From the NCBI GenBank assembly GCA_963797115.1, contig CAWCOH010000001.1:2170001-2234000 (forward strand): a DNA stretch of 64,000 nt, given 5' to 3'. Below, piece after piece: positions 8,320 to 16,745 of the stretch (positions are counted from its first letter, which is position 1; each line of letters begins with the position of its first letter). Source of the stretch: AP-15 sp963797115 (GTDB taxonomy: Bacteria; Pseudomonadota; Alphaproteobacteria; ATCC43930; CGMCC-115725). Position numbers and translations under genes: made by a program. A model generated the notes under the pieces. The model worked only from the letters and a program-made list of their open reading frames with translations. It was not told the origin of the DNA and searched no databases.

Positions 8320-9453
8320 GTGCTCTGTGCAGCCGCTGTGATCGCGCTCGTCTTGGCCAATTCGCCGCTCGAGGCTCTCTACGAGCAGCTCCTCGAACTG
8401 CCGGTGGCAATACAAGTTGGCGGCCTCGCCATCGCCAAGCCCTTGCTGCTATGGGTCAACGATGGGCTGATGGCAGTTTTTTTCATGCTGGTCGGGCTCG
8501 AGATCAAACGCGAAATCATGGAAGGCGAGCTGTCGAATGCGTCAAGTGCCGCACTGCCCGTGGTTGCGGCTGTAGGCGGCATGGCCGGCCCCGCGCTCGT
8601 TTACGTTGCCTGCAACTGGGGCGATCAGGAGGCCCTCCGTGGCTGGGCGATCCCGACCGCGACCGATATCGCCTTCGCGCTCGGCGTCCTCGCCTTGCTG
8701 GGGCCGCGAGCTCCGCCATCGCTCAGGATATTCCTGCTGGCGCTGGCGATTATCGACGACCTCGGCGCGATCATCATCATTGCGGTCTTCTATACCGGCG
8801 AGCTGTCGTCGGTCGCGCTGATCCTTGCCGGCCTCGGGATCGCCGCACTGATTGTCCTCAATCTGTCGAGCGTGTCCCATCGGGGCGCCTACCTGCTGGT
8901 CGGCGTGTTCATTTGGGTATGCGTCCTGAAGTCCGGCATCCATGCTACCTTGGCGGGGGTAATTACCGGGCTTGCAATACCTCTGCGGGGGGTGCGCGGC
9001 TCCTCACCGGCTCACGACCTGGAGCGAGATCTGCACCCATGGGTCGCCTTCGGCGTGCTCCCGATCTTCGCCTTCACCAATGCCGGGGTCGGATTAGCGA
9101 GCATCACTCCCAGTCACTTGCTGCATCCGATCCAGCTGGGGATCGGATTGGGACTGTTTGTCGGCAAGCAACTGGGCATCATTGGATCGATCTGGGTGTC
9201 AACCCGGATCGGGCTCGCAACCCTGCCGGAAGGGACCGACTGGCGTCAAATCTACGGCGTGTCGTTGCTGACCGGGATCGGGTTCACGATGAGCCTCTTC
9301 ACCGGCACCCTCGCCTTCCCCGCCGACGCCTACGACGTAGATATCCGCATCGCCGTGCTGCTTGCTTCGGTAATGTCGGCGATATGCGGCTATCTCGTCC
9401 TGCGGCGCCCGTCACTAAAGCCTTTGCCCGCGCGGCAGGTCGAAACGTCGTAA
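8320..9453 (+). CDS. nhaA: Na+/H+ antiporter NhaA
   Basis: Inner-membrane antiporter of about 11-12 helices exchanging Na+ or Li+ for H+. Family marks: LLWVNDGLMAVFFMLVGLEI, WAIPTATDIAFALGVL, the catalytic pair in LAIIDDLGAII, LKSGIHATLAGV and LLTGIGFTMSLF. From GTG 8320 the protein has 377 residues, slightly short of E. coli NhaA (388). The reading frame upstream (8272-8319) still encodes LSLLQQFLKLESAGGI, which matches the family N-terminus, but no ATG, GTG or TTG lies in that frame. The true start is therefore uncertain: a rare CTG at 8272, or an indel that separated the ATG at 8264 from the frame. Confidence 0.88.
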   Translation: MLCAAAVIALVLANSPLEALYEQLLELPVAIQVGGLAIAKPLLLWVNDGLMAVFFMLVGLEIKREIMEGELSNASSAALPVVAAVGGMAGPALVYVACNWGDQEALRGWAIPTATDIAFALGVLALLGPRAPPSLRIFLLALAIIDDLGAIIIIAVFYTGELSSVALILAGLGIAALIVLNLSSVSHRGAYLLVGVFIWVCVLKSGIHATLAGVITGLAIPLRGVRGSSPAHDLERDLHPWVAFGVLPIFAFTNAGVGLASITPSHLLHPIQLGIGLGLFVGKQLGIIGSIWVSTRIGLATLPEGTDWRQIYGVSLLTGIGFTMSLFTGTLAFPADAYDVDIRIAVLLASVMSAICGYLVLRRPSLKPLPARQVETS

Positions 9454-9641
9454 GGCTGCGACGCCCGTCAGAATGAACGGGTAGAGAACGCGATAGCCGG
9501 AGCAGTGCGGCCTACCCAGGTCCATGTCCAAAAAAAGACCCAGCGAAAGTGGCAAATCTGCGTTTGGCGCTGGACGGTTGCCGGGACGAAACGACTGCTC
9601 CGTTGTTGGTTACCGGGGGGCGGATCGGTTCGGAGCTTTCC

Positions 9642-9995
9642 ATGCGCCCAACTCTCATTCTCGCAGCTGCCCTGATCCTCTCGAATGTCGTCTCCGCTAA
9701 GGCAAGTGACGCCATTCGGATTGCGGAAATGGGCGGCTTTCTTTTAGGCAACGCCTATCGCTGCGGCGTCCCGACCGCGCGCGTCGAGGACGCCAGAAGA
9801 CGCATTCATCGCGTGGTAGCCGCCGCCTCGCAGGATCCAACAGAAGAGGCTGCTGCCGGCTCGCGCTTTGCCCAGATCTTCACAGCCAGCGCACACCCGG
9901 ACCGGGACGGCGACACGTTGATCCCCGCCTGCAAGGTTGTGATCACGCAATTCCAACGCCTCGAGCGGCATCACCAGCAAGCCTCCATGAACTGA
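9642..9995 (+). CDS. Small secreted protein of unknown function
   Basis: 117 residues from ATG 9642 (GGAGC seven bases upstream). The in-frame ATG at 9549 adds 31 residues and would bury the signal peptide. The first 22 residues (RPTLILAAALILSNVVSAKA) form a clear Sec signal. The mature part has two cysteines (in RCGVP and PACKV) that may form a disulfide, a basic helix DARRRIHRVVAAA and a C-terminal helix. I do not recognise a named family. Nothing in the surroundings (nhaA upstream, DUF2937-like gene convergent) suggests a role. Confidence 0.6.
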   Translation: MRPTLILAAALILSNVVSAKASDAIRIAEMGGFLLGNAYRCGVPTARVEDARRRIHRVVAAASQDPTEEAAAGSRFAQIFTASAHPDRDGDTLIPACKVVITQFQRLERHHQQASMN

Positions 9996-10096
9996 CAAAG
10001 CCAAAGAAGAGGGACGCTATTGCGCGGACGAGCGGGCCACCCTTCGGCGACACCGGAATCTTCGACCCGATCCGGCCGTATCGACCGCGATCGAGG

Positions 10097-10633
10097 TTAG
10101 ATCGCCGTACGCTGCTGCCGGGAGAAGAACGCGGCAGTCATGAGCTCGACGAGCAGCGAGCCTAAGAACAGGCCTGCAAGACCGTAGATGGCTGCGGCGA
10201 ATGACAGATCGAGCTGCGGCACAAAACTTTCGAACACAGTTTGGACGATCTGACGCCGCACCCCGGCGTCGTCGTTGAGAACATCCCTGGCGGCGGTGAT
10301 CGGACGCAACAGGCTCGGGTCACGTTCAATTAGGTCATAGGACGCGCGTAGGCTCTTCTCGCGCACGACCGCGTCAGCCAGGGTTTCGGCATTCGAGGGC
10401 TCGACGGCGCGCAGCCCGGCAATGAAGCGCTCCTCGTTCTCGATCGGGATGCCATAGAAGCGCTGCACGGAGGCCTTGCGCTGGGCGATGTCCTCACTCG
10501 AACTACGCACCAGCTGCAGGAGCGCCGCCTGATATTCGCGCGTGACCGCAGGCGCCTGCATCACCACGATCGCTGTTGCGAGCGCCGCCGCAAGCCGAAC
10601 CGAGTGGAGAAGCCAGACTCCGAAAAGCATCAT
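10097..10633 (-). CDS. DUF2937-like membrane protein
   Basis: 178 residues from ATG 10633; a second ATG at 10630 is better spaced from the GGAG. One membrane helix at residues 5-25 (WLLHSVRLAAALATAIVVM) and one at about 143-165 (FAAAIYGLAGLFLGSLLVEL) flank a hydrophilic helical domain with REYQAALLQLVR. This layout and length match the alphaproteobacterial DUF2937 family, whose function is unknown. The central domain would lie in the periplasm or cytoplasm depending on topology. Divergent from nudC, with only about 63 bases between starts. Confidence 0.6.
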   Translation of the reverse strand: MMLFGVWLLHSVRLAAALATAIVVMQAPAVTREYQAALLQLVRSSSEDIAQRKASVQRFYGIPIENEERFIAGLRAVEPSNAETLADAVVREKSLRASYDLIERDPSLLRPITAARDVLNDDAGVRRQIVQTVFESFVPQLDLSFAAAIYGLAGLFLGSLLVELMTAAFFSRQQRTAI

Positions 10634-10696
10634 TGCTCCGTCTAACGCTAAACCCCTATTTGACTTAAGCCCGCTTCCGGTGGATATCCTGCGGGG

Positions 10697-11629
10697 ATGG
10701 AAGAAATTTATTGCTTTGCCGGCAACCCGCTCGACCGCGTCAGCGAGCGCCGGCGTGACGCCAGCTGGGTTGCCTCCTTGCTCGACGAACCCAGCACGAA
10801 GGTGATCCCGCTACGAGACTTGAAGCCGCCGATCCACAACGGCGGCCAAATGACGCTCGACTGGCAGCCGGTCGACCCGTGGCGCGAAGAGATCGCGGCA
10901 GGTGCCACGGTGGTTCTCCTCGGCATCGCCGAGGGGCGGGCCCATTTCGCGCTCGATGCGACAGGCGCCGACCTGCCGCCCGACTCGGCGACCGAGAACA
11001 TTGATGTCCGGACCTTGGCTCCGCTGATTTCCGGATCCGAGGCGGCGATCCTGGCCGAGGCGCGCTCGGTCGTCGATTGGCACGCGCGACACCGGTTTTG
11101 CGCGCAATGCGCGACCCCGACCGAGGTCGCAGCTGGCGGCTGGACACGGCGCTGCCCAAGTTGCAAGGCACATCATTTTCCCCGCGTCGACCCGGTGGTC
11201 ATTATGCTCGCGGTCAGAGGCGAGCGCGCGTTGCTCGGCCGCGGCCGCCGCCGCCCCGGCGCCCGGTTTTCCTGCCTCGCCGGGTTCATGGAACCGGGCG
11301 AGACACTGGAGGACGCTGTCCGGCGGGAGGTGCGCGAGGAGTCTGGCATCCGTTGTGGGCGCGTCTGCTATCTCGCGTCCCAGCCCTGGCCGTTCCCGTC
11401 GACCCTGATGATGGGCTTTCTGACGGAGGCGCTGAGCGAGGAAATCACAGTCGACCCCGAGGAACTCGTCGAAGCGCGCTGGTTCGATCGCGGTGAGATC
11501 CGCGACATGGTTGCCCGCGCCGCTGCCGGCGATCCCGACCCCGCGACGACGGTGCCGTCGTTGCCGGGGCCGGTCGCCATCGCCCACCAAATCTGCCGCC
11601 GCTGGTCGTTCGGGCGCGACAGCGTCTAG
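10697..11629 (+). CDS. nudC: NAD+ diphosphatase / RNA deNADding hydrolase NudC
   Basis: 310 residues. A zinc-ribbon is visible as C135-x2-C138 and C153-x2-C156, followed by the Nudix box at about 196-218 (GFMEPGETLEDAVRREVREE) and then SQPWPFP at 228-234, the signature separating NudC from other Nudix hydrolases. It cleaves NADH/NAD+ to NMN and AMP and removes NAD caps from RNA 5' ends, in the cytoplasm. The N-terminal 120 residues are the usual variable domain. The stop overlaps the stop of the convergent M20 gene by four bases. Confidence 0.93.
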   Translation: MEEIYCFAGNPLDRVSERRRDASWVASLLDEPSTKVIPLRDLKPPIHNGGQMTLDWQPVDPWREEIAAGATVVLLGIAEGRAHFALDATGADLPPDSATENIDVRTLAPLISGSEAAILAEARSVVDWHARHRFCAQCATPTEVAAGGWTRRCPSCKAHHFPRVDPVVIMLAVRGERALLGRGRRRPGARFSCLAGFMEPGETLEDAVRREVREESGIRCGRVCYLASQPWPFPSTLMMGFLTEALSEEITVDPEELVEARWFDRGEIRDMVARAAAGDPDPATTVPSLPGPVAIAHQICRRWSFGRDSV

Positions 11630-12795
11630 GTCCGAGCGAGCTTCCGCTCGACCAGGCGAGCGAACAGGCTGGCGCCGAGCGGCAGGATTTCGTCGTTGAA
11701 ATCGTAGCCGGGGTTGTGAACCTGGCAGCCGCCCGGCTCGTCGCCGTTGCCGATGCGGATATAGGCGCCGGGGGTGCAGTTGAGCATATATGAGAAGTCT
11801 TCAGAGGCCATGATCAGGGTGCTGTGACGGTCGACGTTTCCTGCGCCAACCAGCTCGGTGGCGGTCTCGGCCATAAAGCCTGCTTCTGCTGCGTCATTGA
11901 CCAGCGGTAACGCCACAACCCGGAAATCAATCTCCGCAGTCGCGCCGAACCCGCCGGCGACACCCTTCACAATCCGCCTCATGTTGTGCTCGATCAGCGC
12001 CAAGGTCTCGTTATCGAAGGCGCGTACTGTCCCCCCGAGCACCGCCCGCTCGGGGATGACATTGTAGGCGTCACCAGCCTGAAACCGGGTCACGCTGACC
12101 ACTGCCGTATCGACGGGCCGAACGTTGCGCGACACGATCGTCTGAAGCGCCGCTGCGATGTGGCTCGCCGTGATCACTGGATCGACCCCGGTTTCGGGGC
12201 GTGCGCCGTGCGCTCCGCGGCCATCAACGGTAATATCGAAAAAGGCGCCTCCCGCCATCATGGGACCAGCGCGGATAGCAAACTTGCCGACGGCGAGCAT
12301 CGGCGCGTTGTGCATTCCGAATACGGAATCGCACGGAAAGCGGTCGAATACCCCCTCCTTGACCATCGCCTCGGCGCCGCCGAGGCCCTCTTCTGCCGGC
12401 TGGAAGATGAAATTTACAGTGCCGTCGAAATTGCGCGTCTCGGCGAGGTAACAGGCGGCGCCGAGCAGCATCGCGGTGTGGCCGTCGTGGCCGCAGGCGT
12501 GCATCCGCCCGTCGTGGCGCGAACGGTAATCGAAGCTGTTGGCCTCGTGGATCGGCAAGGCGTCCATATCGGCCCGCAGACCCACCGAGCGGAGAGAATC
12601 GCCGGCTTGCAACCGACCGACCACGCCCGTCTTGCCGATACCGCGATAGACCTCACAGCCAAACTCGGCGAGCTTCGCCGACACTAAATCGGAGGTGCGC
12701 TGCTCCTCGAAACCGAGTTCAGGATAAGCGTGAATGTCGTGCCGCCAGCTCGTCAGATCGTCATGAATTTGCGCGATACGTTTTATGACCTGCAT
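11626..12795 (-). CDS. M20 family amidohydrolase (hippurate hydrolase / N-acyl amino acid deacylase type)
   Basis: 389 residues, the normal size of the M20D family. Metal ligands are visible in MHACGHDGH (Cys101, His103), in QPAEEG (Glu135/Glu136) and in GMHNAP. The lid domain begins at about 186 and contains GRGAHGARPETGVDPV. ASEDFSYML near the C-terminus is also typical. It hydrolyses N-acyl or N-aminobenzoyl amino acids, but the substrate cannot be told. Cytoplasmic, no signal peptide. It is convergent with nudC and appears to be a single-gene unit. Confidence 0.88.
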   Translation of the reverse strand: MQVIKRIAQIHDDLTSWRHDIHAYPELGFEEQRTSDLVSAKLAEFGCEVYRGIGKTGVVGRLQAGDSLRSVGLRADMDALPIHEANSFDYRSRHDGRMHACGHDGHTAMLLGAACYLAETRNFDGTVNFIFQPAEEGLGGAEAMVKEGVFDRFPCDSVFGMHNAPMLAVGKFAIRAGPMMAGGAFFDITVDGRGAHGARPETGVDPVITASHIAAALQTIVSRNVRPVDTAVVSVTRFQAGDAYNVIPERAVLGGTVRAFDNETLALIEHNMRRIVKGVAGGFGATAEIDFRVVALPLVNDAAEAGFMAETATELVGAGNVDRHSTLIMASEDFSYMLNCTPGAYIRIGNGDEPGGCQVHNPGYDFNDEILPLGASLFARLVERKLART

Positions 12796-13053
12796 GATGA
12801 GTCCTCTGACGGAGCGCGCGATTTTGGCTATCGGAATATGCTTCCGGAAGACCGCGACCGCGAACAGGGTCTATACTCTTGAATTCTTAGCAGAGATATT
12901 GAAGAACAGCGGCTGGGGAATTTTATCGATCGAACGACGACATCCACGCCGCATTCCGATCCAGAACTTCGCCCTCTGCGGCCCCATGCAGCCGGTGAGA
13001 TGAGGTAATCGTCGCGGATTGGCTGGGTCGATCGCCCAACAATGGAGGAAAAG

Positions 13054-13827
13054 ATGTCGAAAAGATCGATCCCATTACTCGTCGTTCCCGCGCTGCTCGC
13101 CAGCCTGTCGGCCGGCGCGGCCGAAATCAAGGTGGTGAGCGCGGGAGCGATGCGCGGCGCACTGCAGGAGCTCGCTCCGGCCTTCGAGAAATCCTCGGGG
13201 CATAAGCTGGTCATCGAATATGCGACCGCCGGCAAAGTCGAGGAGATGGTCGTCGGAGATGACGAGATCGATTTGGCAATCCTGACCATGCCGCGTGCCG
13301 ATAAGCTCGTGCGCGCCGCCAAGATGGTGGGCGGGACCACGAAGGTGCTGGCAAGCGCGCTGATCGGGCTGGCGGTGAAGAACGGCGCGCCGAAGCCGGA
13401 TATCAGTTCGGTCGACGCGTTCAAGAAGACGCTGCTCAATGCCAAATCGATTGCCTACATCGACCCGTCGAGCGGCGGCACCAGCGGCGTCCACTTGGCG
13501 CAAATCTTGGAGAAGCTCGGCGTCGCCGCCGAGCTGAAGTCGAAGATCAAGTTTGTTTCTCCTCGCGCCGGTCAACAGGTCGGCGATGCCGTTAAGGCCG
13601 GCGAGGCCGAGATCGGCATGCAACCGATCAGCGAGCTGATGGAGGTTCAGGGAATTGACGTCGTCGGGCCGCTGCCGGCCGAGCTGCAGACCCCGGACCT
13701 AACCTACGTTGCCGGTACTCCATGGACTTGCGAACAGCCTCTCGAGGCGAAGGCGTTGATCGATTTTCTCGCGGGCCCATCCGCCAAAGCGGTATACAAA
13801 GCAAAGGGGTTGGAGCCGGCTAAATAA
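13054..13827 (+). CDS. Periplasmic molybdate-type (ModA-like) substrate-binding protein
   Basis: 257 residues from ATG 13054, which has GGAGG 5 bases upstream; the ATG at 13042 overlaps that site. Signal peptide: KRSIPLLVVPALLASLSAGAA. The mature protein starts EIKVVSAGAMRGALQELAPAFE and continues with EYATAGKVEEMVVGDDEIDLAIL and YIDPSSGGTSGVHLAQIL, the two-lobe pattern of the PF13531 ModA-like group. Many members of this group bind organic acids, not molybdate, and no modB or modC lies nearby, so the ligand is open. An SDR gene follows three bases after the stop. Confidence 0.82.
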   Translation: MSKRSIPLLVVPALLASLSAGAAEIKVVSAGAMRGALQELAPAFEKSSGHKLVIEYATAGKVEEMVVGDDEIDLAILTMPRADKLVRAAKMVGGTTKVLASALIGLAVKNGAPKPDISSVDAFKKTLLNAKSIAYIDPSSGGTSGVHLAQILEKLGVAAELKSKIKFVSPRAGQQVGDAVKAGEAEIGMQPISELMEVQGIDVVGPLPAELQTPDLTYVAGTPWTCEQPLEAKALIDFLAGPSAKAVYKAKGLEPAK

Positions 13828-13830
13828 CGA

Positions 13831-14670
13831 GTGGCGGCGCCGGAGCGGCTCGCTCTAGTCACCGGAGCCAGCTCCGGGATCGGGCTGTATACCGCGCTCG
13901 GCCTTGCTCATGCCGGCATGCGGGTGGTCATGATCGGTCGCGACCATGCGCGGACCGACGCCGCGCGGCGGTTTGTCCGCGAGCGTTCCGGCTCCGACCA
14001 AATCGGGGTCTTCCTCGCCGATTTTTCTCGCCTTGCCGAGGTGCGCCGCCTGGCAGACGAAATCCTGTCCGCCCACGACCGGATCGATGTGCTCGTCAAC
14101 AATGCCGCGCTGATGTCGCGTCAATACCGGTTTTCGTTCGACGGGTTCGAGCTGACCTTCGCGGTCAACCACCTCGCGCCATTTCTGCTCACGTATCTCC
14201 TGCTCGATCGCCTCAGGGGGTCGGCTCCGGCGCGGATCGTCAATGTCGCCTCGGAGGCGCATCGCGGCCACCGCCTGAATTTCTCCGACCTTGCCCGACC
14301 ACAGGAGTGGGGCACTCTGAAGGCCTACGGCCGCTCCAAGCTTTGCAACATCCTGTTCACGCGAGAGCTGGCGGTACGGCTTGATGGCTCGGGGGTGGTT
14401 GCGACCTGTTTGCATCCCGGAGTTGTTGCAACGGCGATCGGCGAGCGAGGCGGATTGACCGAGATTGTCTGGCGCATGATGAAGCCGTTCATGAAGAGCC
14501 CCGCGCAAGGTGCGGAAACATCGCTGTTTTTGGCGACAATTTCCGACCCACAGCCATTCCATGGGGGCTACGTCATTGCCAAGACCCTGGCTCGCCCCGA
14601 CCCTGCCGCCCTCGACAGCAGTGTGGCGCGCCGCCTGTGGGACGAGAGCGCCCGCCTCGTCGGGTTGTGA
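13831..14670 (+). CDS. Short-chain dehydrogenase/reductase (retinol-dehydrogenase-like)
   Basis: 279 residues from GTG 13831, three bases after the preceding stop; co-transcription is likely. Classical SDR features: TGASSGIG at 11-18 for the nucleotide, NNAA at 90-93, the catalytic Ser141 in NVASEAH, and Tyr166 and Lys170 in AYGRSKLCN. The HPGVVAT segment and the extra C-terminal helix resemble the WW-oxidoreductase/retinol dehydrogenase branch. NADP(H) use is suggested by Arg37 after the second strand. Substrate unknown; pairing with a binding-protein gene may be incidental. Confidence 0.88.
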   Translation: MAAPERLALVTGASSGIGLYTALGLAHAGMRVVMIGRDHARTDAARRFVRERSGSDQIGVFLADFSRLAEVRRLADEILSAHDRIDVLVNNAALMSRQYRFSFDGFELTFAVNHLAPFLLTYLLLDRLRGSAPARIVNVASEAHRGHRLNFSDLARPQEWGTLKAYGRSKLCNILFTRELAVRLDGSGVVATCLHPGVVATAIGERGGLTEIVWRMMKPFMKSPAQGAETSLFLATISDPQPFHGGYVIAKTLARPDPAALDSSVARRLWDESARLVGL

Positions 14671-14710
14671 GTCCGAAATTACGCAGCAGACACACGGGAG
14701 TACCGCAGAG

Positions 14711-14843
14711 GATCCCCGTGGCCGGACTTGGTCCGGCCATCCACGTCTTCGCCAAGTGCTCCATCGAATGGAAAGAATGCGTGGATGCCCACGGATCACG
14801 TCCGTGGGCTGAAGGCCCACGGGACGAGCCCGGCCACGGGGTC
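14711..14843. repeat. Long inverted-repeat intergenic element
   Basis: CCCCGTGGCCGG at 14714-14725 is matched perfectly, in inverted orientation, by CCGGCCACGGGG at 14830-14841. Inside are two further palindromic parts (GGCCGGACTTGGTCCGGCC and CCCACGGATCACGTCCGTGGG), so the whole 130-base unit can fold as a branched hairpin. Such elements are common as dispersed non-coding repeats in alphaproteobacterial genomes. It lies between the SDR gene and a broken DUF5681 gene and encodes nothing. Confidence 0.7.
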
Positions 14844-14900
14844 TGTGGTTCGCCAGCCAAACAATCATAAGTTTAACAAGAATTTGTTCGTCGCGACGAT

Positions 14901-15439
14901 CTAACGCGAATCTGCAGCAAATTCCCGCGCATAGGTAGAATAGCCCGCATCACCCGGTACCCAGCATTTCGCGCTCGCCTGCGGGGAGCACTCGGCAAGG
15001 TCGGCCTCCATGATCTTCAGGCGGCGGTCGAAGTCGCTGGTCTCGATGGCCCGCACGAAGGTGTCGACCACCGCCGCGATCGTCCCCGCCTCGCCCGGCG
15101 TGATGACGCCGCCGGCAAGCGCCGAGGTGACCGCCTTCATCGCCGGCGCGATGTCGGCCGCACTCTCGATCGGCGGCAATGCGAACTTGACCGCCCGTTC
15201 GCGGCAGGACGGCAGGATGCGGTCGATGCAGAGCCGCATCGCGGTCGGGTCGCCGGCAAATGCCAGCTCGACGGCCCTCGGGTCAAGGCCTCGGCCTCGC
15301 CTTCGAGCAATACCGCAGCGGCGAGCGTCTTCGTGTTGCGCGAGCCGGCCCGGCGGCCGGGAGGGCGGTTCGATGGGCCCTTGGCGAACGGCCGCCCGCG
15401 CACCAACCCCTTCGGTTTTAGTGAAAGCGCATCAGTCAT
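14901..15439 (-). pseudogene. DUF5681 domain protein, frameshifted
   Basis: From ATG 15439 (AAGGAG upstream) the frame reads GRPFAKGPSNRPPGRRAGSR and LLEGEAEALTR, the hallmark N-terminus of DUF5681 proteins. Near 15274-15282 one base is missing (CGAGGGCC where the family has a codon more, giving LTR-K-AVELA). Homology continues in the next frame with MRLCIDRILPSCRERAVKFA and FVRAIETSDFDRRLKIMEA to the stop at 14901. The repaired protein would be about 180 residues. The family is found near prophage and mobile DNA and its function is unknown. Flanked on both sides by repeat elements. Confidence 0.8.
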
Positions 15440-15743
15440 CGGCATCTCCTTCGGCTCGACCGCCGGCACACACGGGCACTGCGACCGGCAGGAGATGCTA
15501 TTTAGGTAATTTTTATGTTGCGTCAATGGCAACCAACGGCCTCGGCGTCGCCGACCCCAGGGCATGAAACCGTTGGCGCCCGCTATCCCGGCGAAAGAGG
15601 CTGTAAGGAAATTGGCTGCATCGCGGCTGAGCGTGCTTCGAGACGCGCGCCCCTCGGGCGCATGAGGGAGCCTTTGATATCATGAAGAAATGTTCCTCAT
15701 CCTTATAGGCCATGAAAGAATCAGGCTTAACGCATATTTGTGG

Positions 15744-15874
15744 TCGCTTTCCCGGCGAAGGCCGGGACCCATCTTTCCACACAACTCGAACTTTTCACGA
15801 ATTAGCAATGACTTGCGCGTTCTGACCGGCTTGTGCCGCGCTGACATAGACCCCGGCCTTCGCCGGGGAAGCGA
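15744..15874. repeat. Inverted repeat pair, 23-bp arms
   Basis: TCGCTTTCCCGGCGAAGGCCGGG at 15744-15766 is mirrored by its reverse complement at 15852-15874 with one mismatch, separated by about 85 AT-richer bases. Each arm also contains its own CCCGGC...GCCGGG palindrome. Non-coding. Confidence 0.7.
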
Positions 15875-16145
15875 TCTTTGATCGGGATTGTCAGGATACA
15901 TTCACAGGCTCTGAGGAAGCTGCGAAGCAGCTGTCTCGAAGAACGCACGCCTCCGATCCAGCCGATCCCCGATATCCTGACAACCTCAAAAGCCGGGACC
16001 CCTATATCCGCCGCTCCTGCCGCTCCTGCCGCTGAGTGGTGGACCCCAGCTTTCGCTGCGGAAGCATTCAAGATTATCCGTCGTCACAAACCGCCTGTTT
16101 CTTTTTAGTGGTCCGAGTTTAACTTGGTACCCGCAGCTTCTCCGT

Positions 16146-16224
16146 CATGCCCGCGAAAGCGGGCACCCAGGAGCAACCGACTCCGCACCCATGACCCTGG
16201 GCCCCCGCTTTCGCGCTAGGCATG
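16146..16224. repeat. Inverted repeat pair (GCCCGCGAAAGCGGGC type)
   Basis: CATGCCCGCGAAAGCGGGCACCCAG (16146-16170) is matched in inverted orientation by CTGGG...CCCGCTTTCGCG...GGCATG (16196-16224) with a few differences. The left arm is itself a near-perfect hairpin. A further GCGCTTTCGCGGGGGCG lies at 16441-16457, so this may be a composite of nested copies. Confidence 0.6.
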
Positions 16225-16242
16225 CACACATCTGACGGCTAA

Positions 16243-16395
16243 AATCTCCCTCTCCGCCCTCGAGGGCGGAGAGGGTCGGGATGAGGTGGGGGGAGCCCTC
16301 CCGTTCCGAACCAGCGGCACCACCCACCTCACCCTCCCGGCGCTGCGCGCCGGGTCCCTCCCTCTCCCCCCGCAAGCGGGCGGAGAGGGGCAAAG
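16243..16395. repeat. CTCTCCGCCCTCGAGGGCGGAGAG-type palindromic repeat
   Basis: A perfect palindrome, CTCTCCGCCCTCGAGGGCGGAGAG, at about 16251-16274 is followed by CTCACCCTCCCGGCGCTGCGCGCCGGGTCCCTCCCTCTCC and a closing GGGCGGAGAGGGGC. This matches the dispersed intergenic element also hinted at after the GST gene and inside the 3' end of the cyclase gene near 34.31 kb. No coding content. Confidence 0.6.
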
Positions 16396-16635
16396 GCTCG
16401 CGATAGGATGGTCGCCAGCAGAAAATAAGTGCATACCCTAGCGCTTTCGCGGGGGCGACGAAGTTGAGGAGATGGGAACCATCTGTCTGGTTCGTACCAC
16501 TAGAACCTGACCCAAAGCCTACGTCGCCTACTCATCTGCATCTGCCGCCACCGTCCGCCTTCGACCCCACAACTGCCGCTCAGCTTCGCGCCGGGAACCG
16601 CTGTTCATGCCCAATAGCCCTCATTGCCGGCTTCT

Positions 16636-16745
16636 TCCTTGCTGGCGCCGCCCGATCTCCGTCGCGGACGCGTTCTGGTTTCTATCTCGCCTCTTGGCTC
16701 AGCCCTGTGCGATCGGGTATTTCGCGAAGATCTCGTCGACCCGCC
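16636..16745 (-). repeat. Direct repeat, copy A (3' end and downstream spacer of the binding-protein gene)
   Basis: This segment (CTTCCTTGCTGGCGCCGC, then TCGCGGACGCGTTCTGG, then GCGATCGGGTATTTCGCGAAGATCTCGTCGACCCG) matches 18078-18190 in the same orientation with about 75-80 per cent identity by eye and small indels. It covers the last 15 or so codons of the solute-binding-protein gene plus the spacer after it. The second copy lies just upstream of that gene, which indicates a former tandem duplication. Confidence 0.65.

Larger units (their letters stand above)
15440..16698. other. 1.26 kb gene-free stretch rich in inverted repeats
   Basis: No open frame here has a credible start or recognisable product. 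The stretch carries at least three separate palindromic elements (annotated at 15744, 16146 and 16240) and, at its right end, one copy of a direct repeat shared with 18078-18190. The left part is unusually AT-rich for this window (15660-15740). I see no tRNA or attachment-site structure. It reads as accumulated repeat insertions and decayed sequence. Confidence 0.6.

Noticed and set aside
12785..13003. Small plus-strand frame between the M20 gene and the ModA-like gene
   Set aside because: No ribosome site and no similarity; likely promoter region.
15444..16457. Possible CRISPR-like array
   Set aside because: The repeats are palindromic pairs of different families with irregular spacing; no regular repeat-spacer alternation or cas gene.
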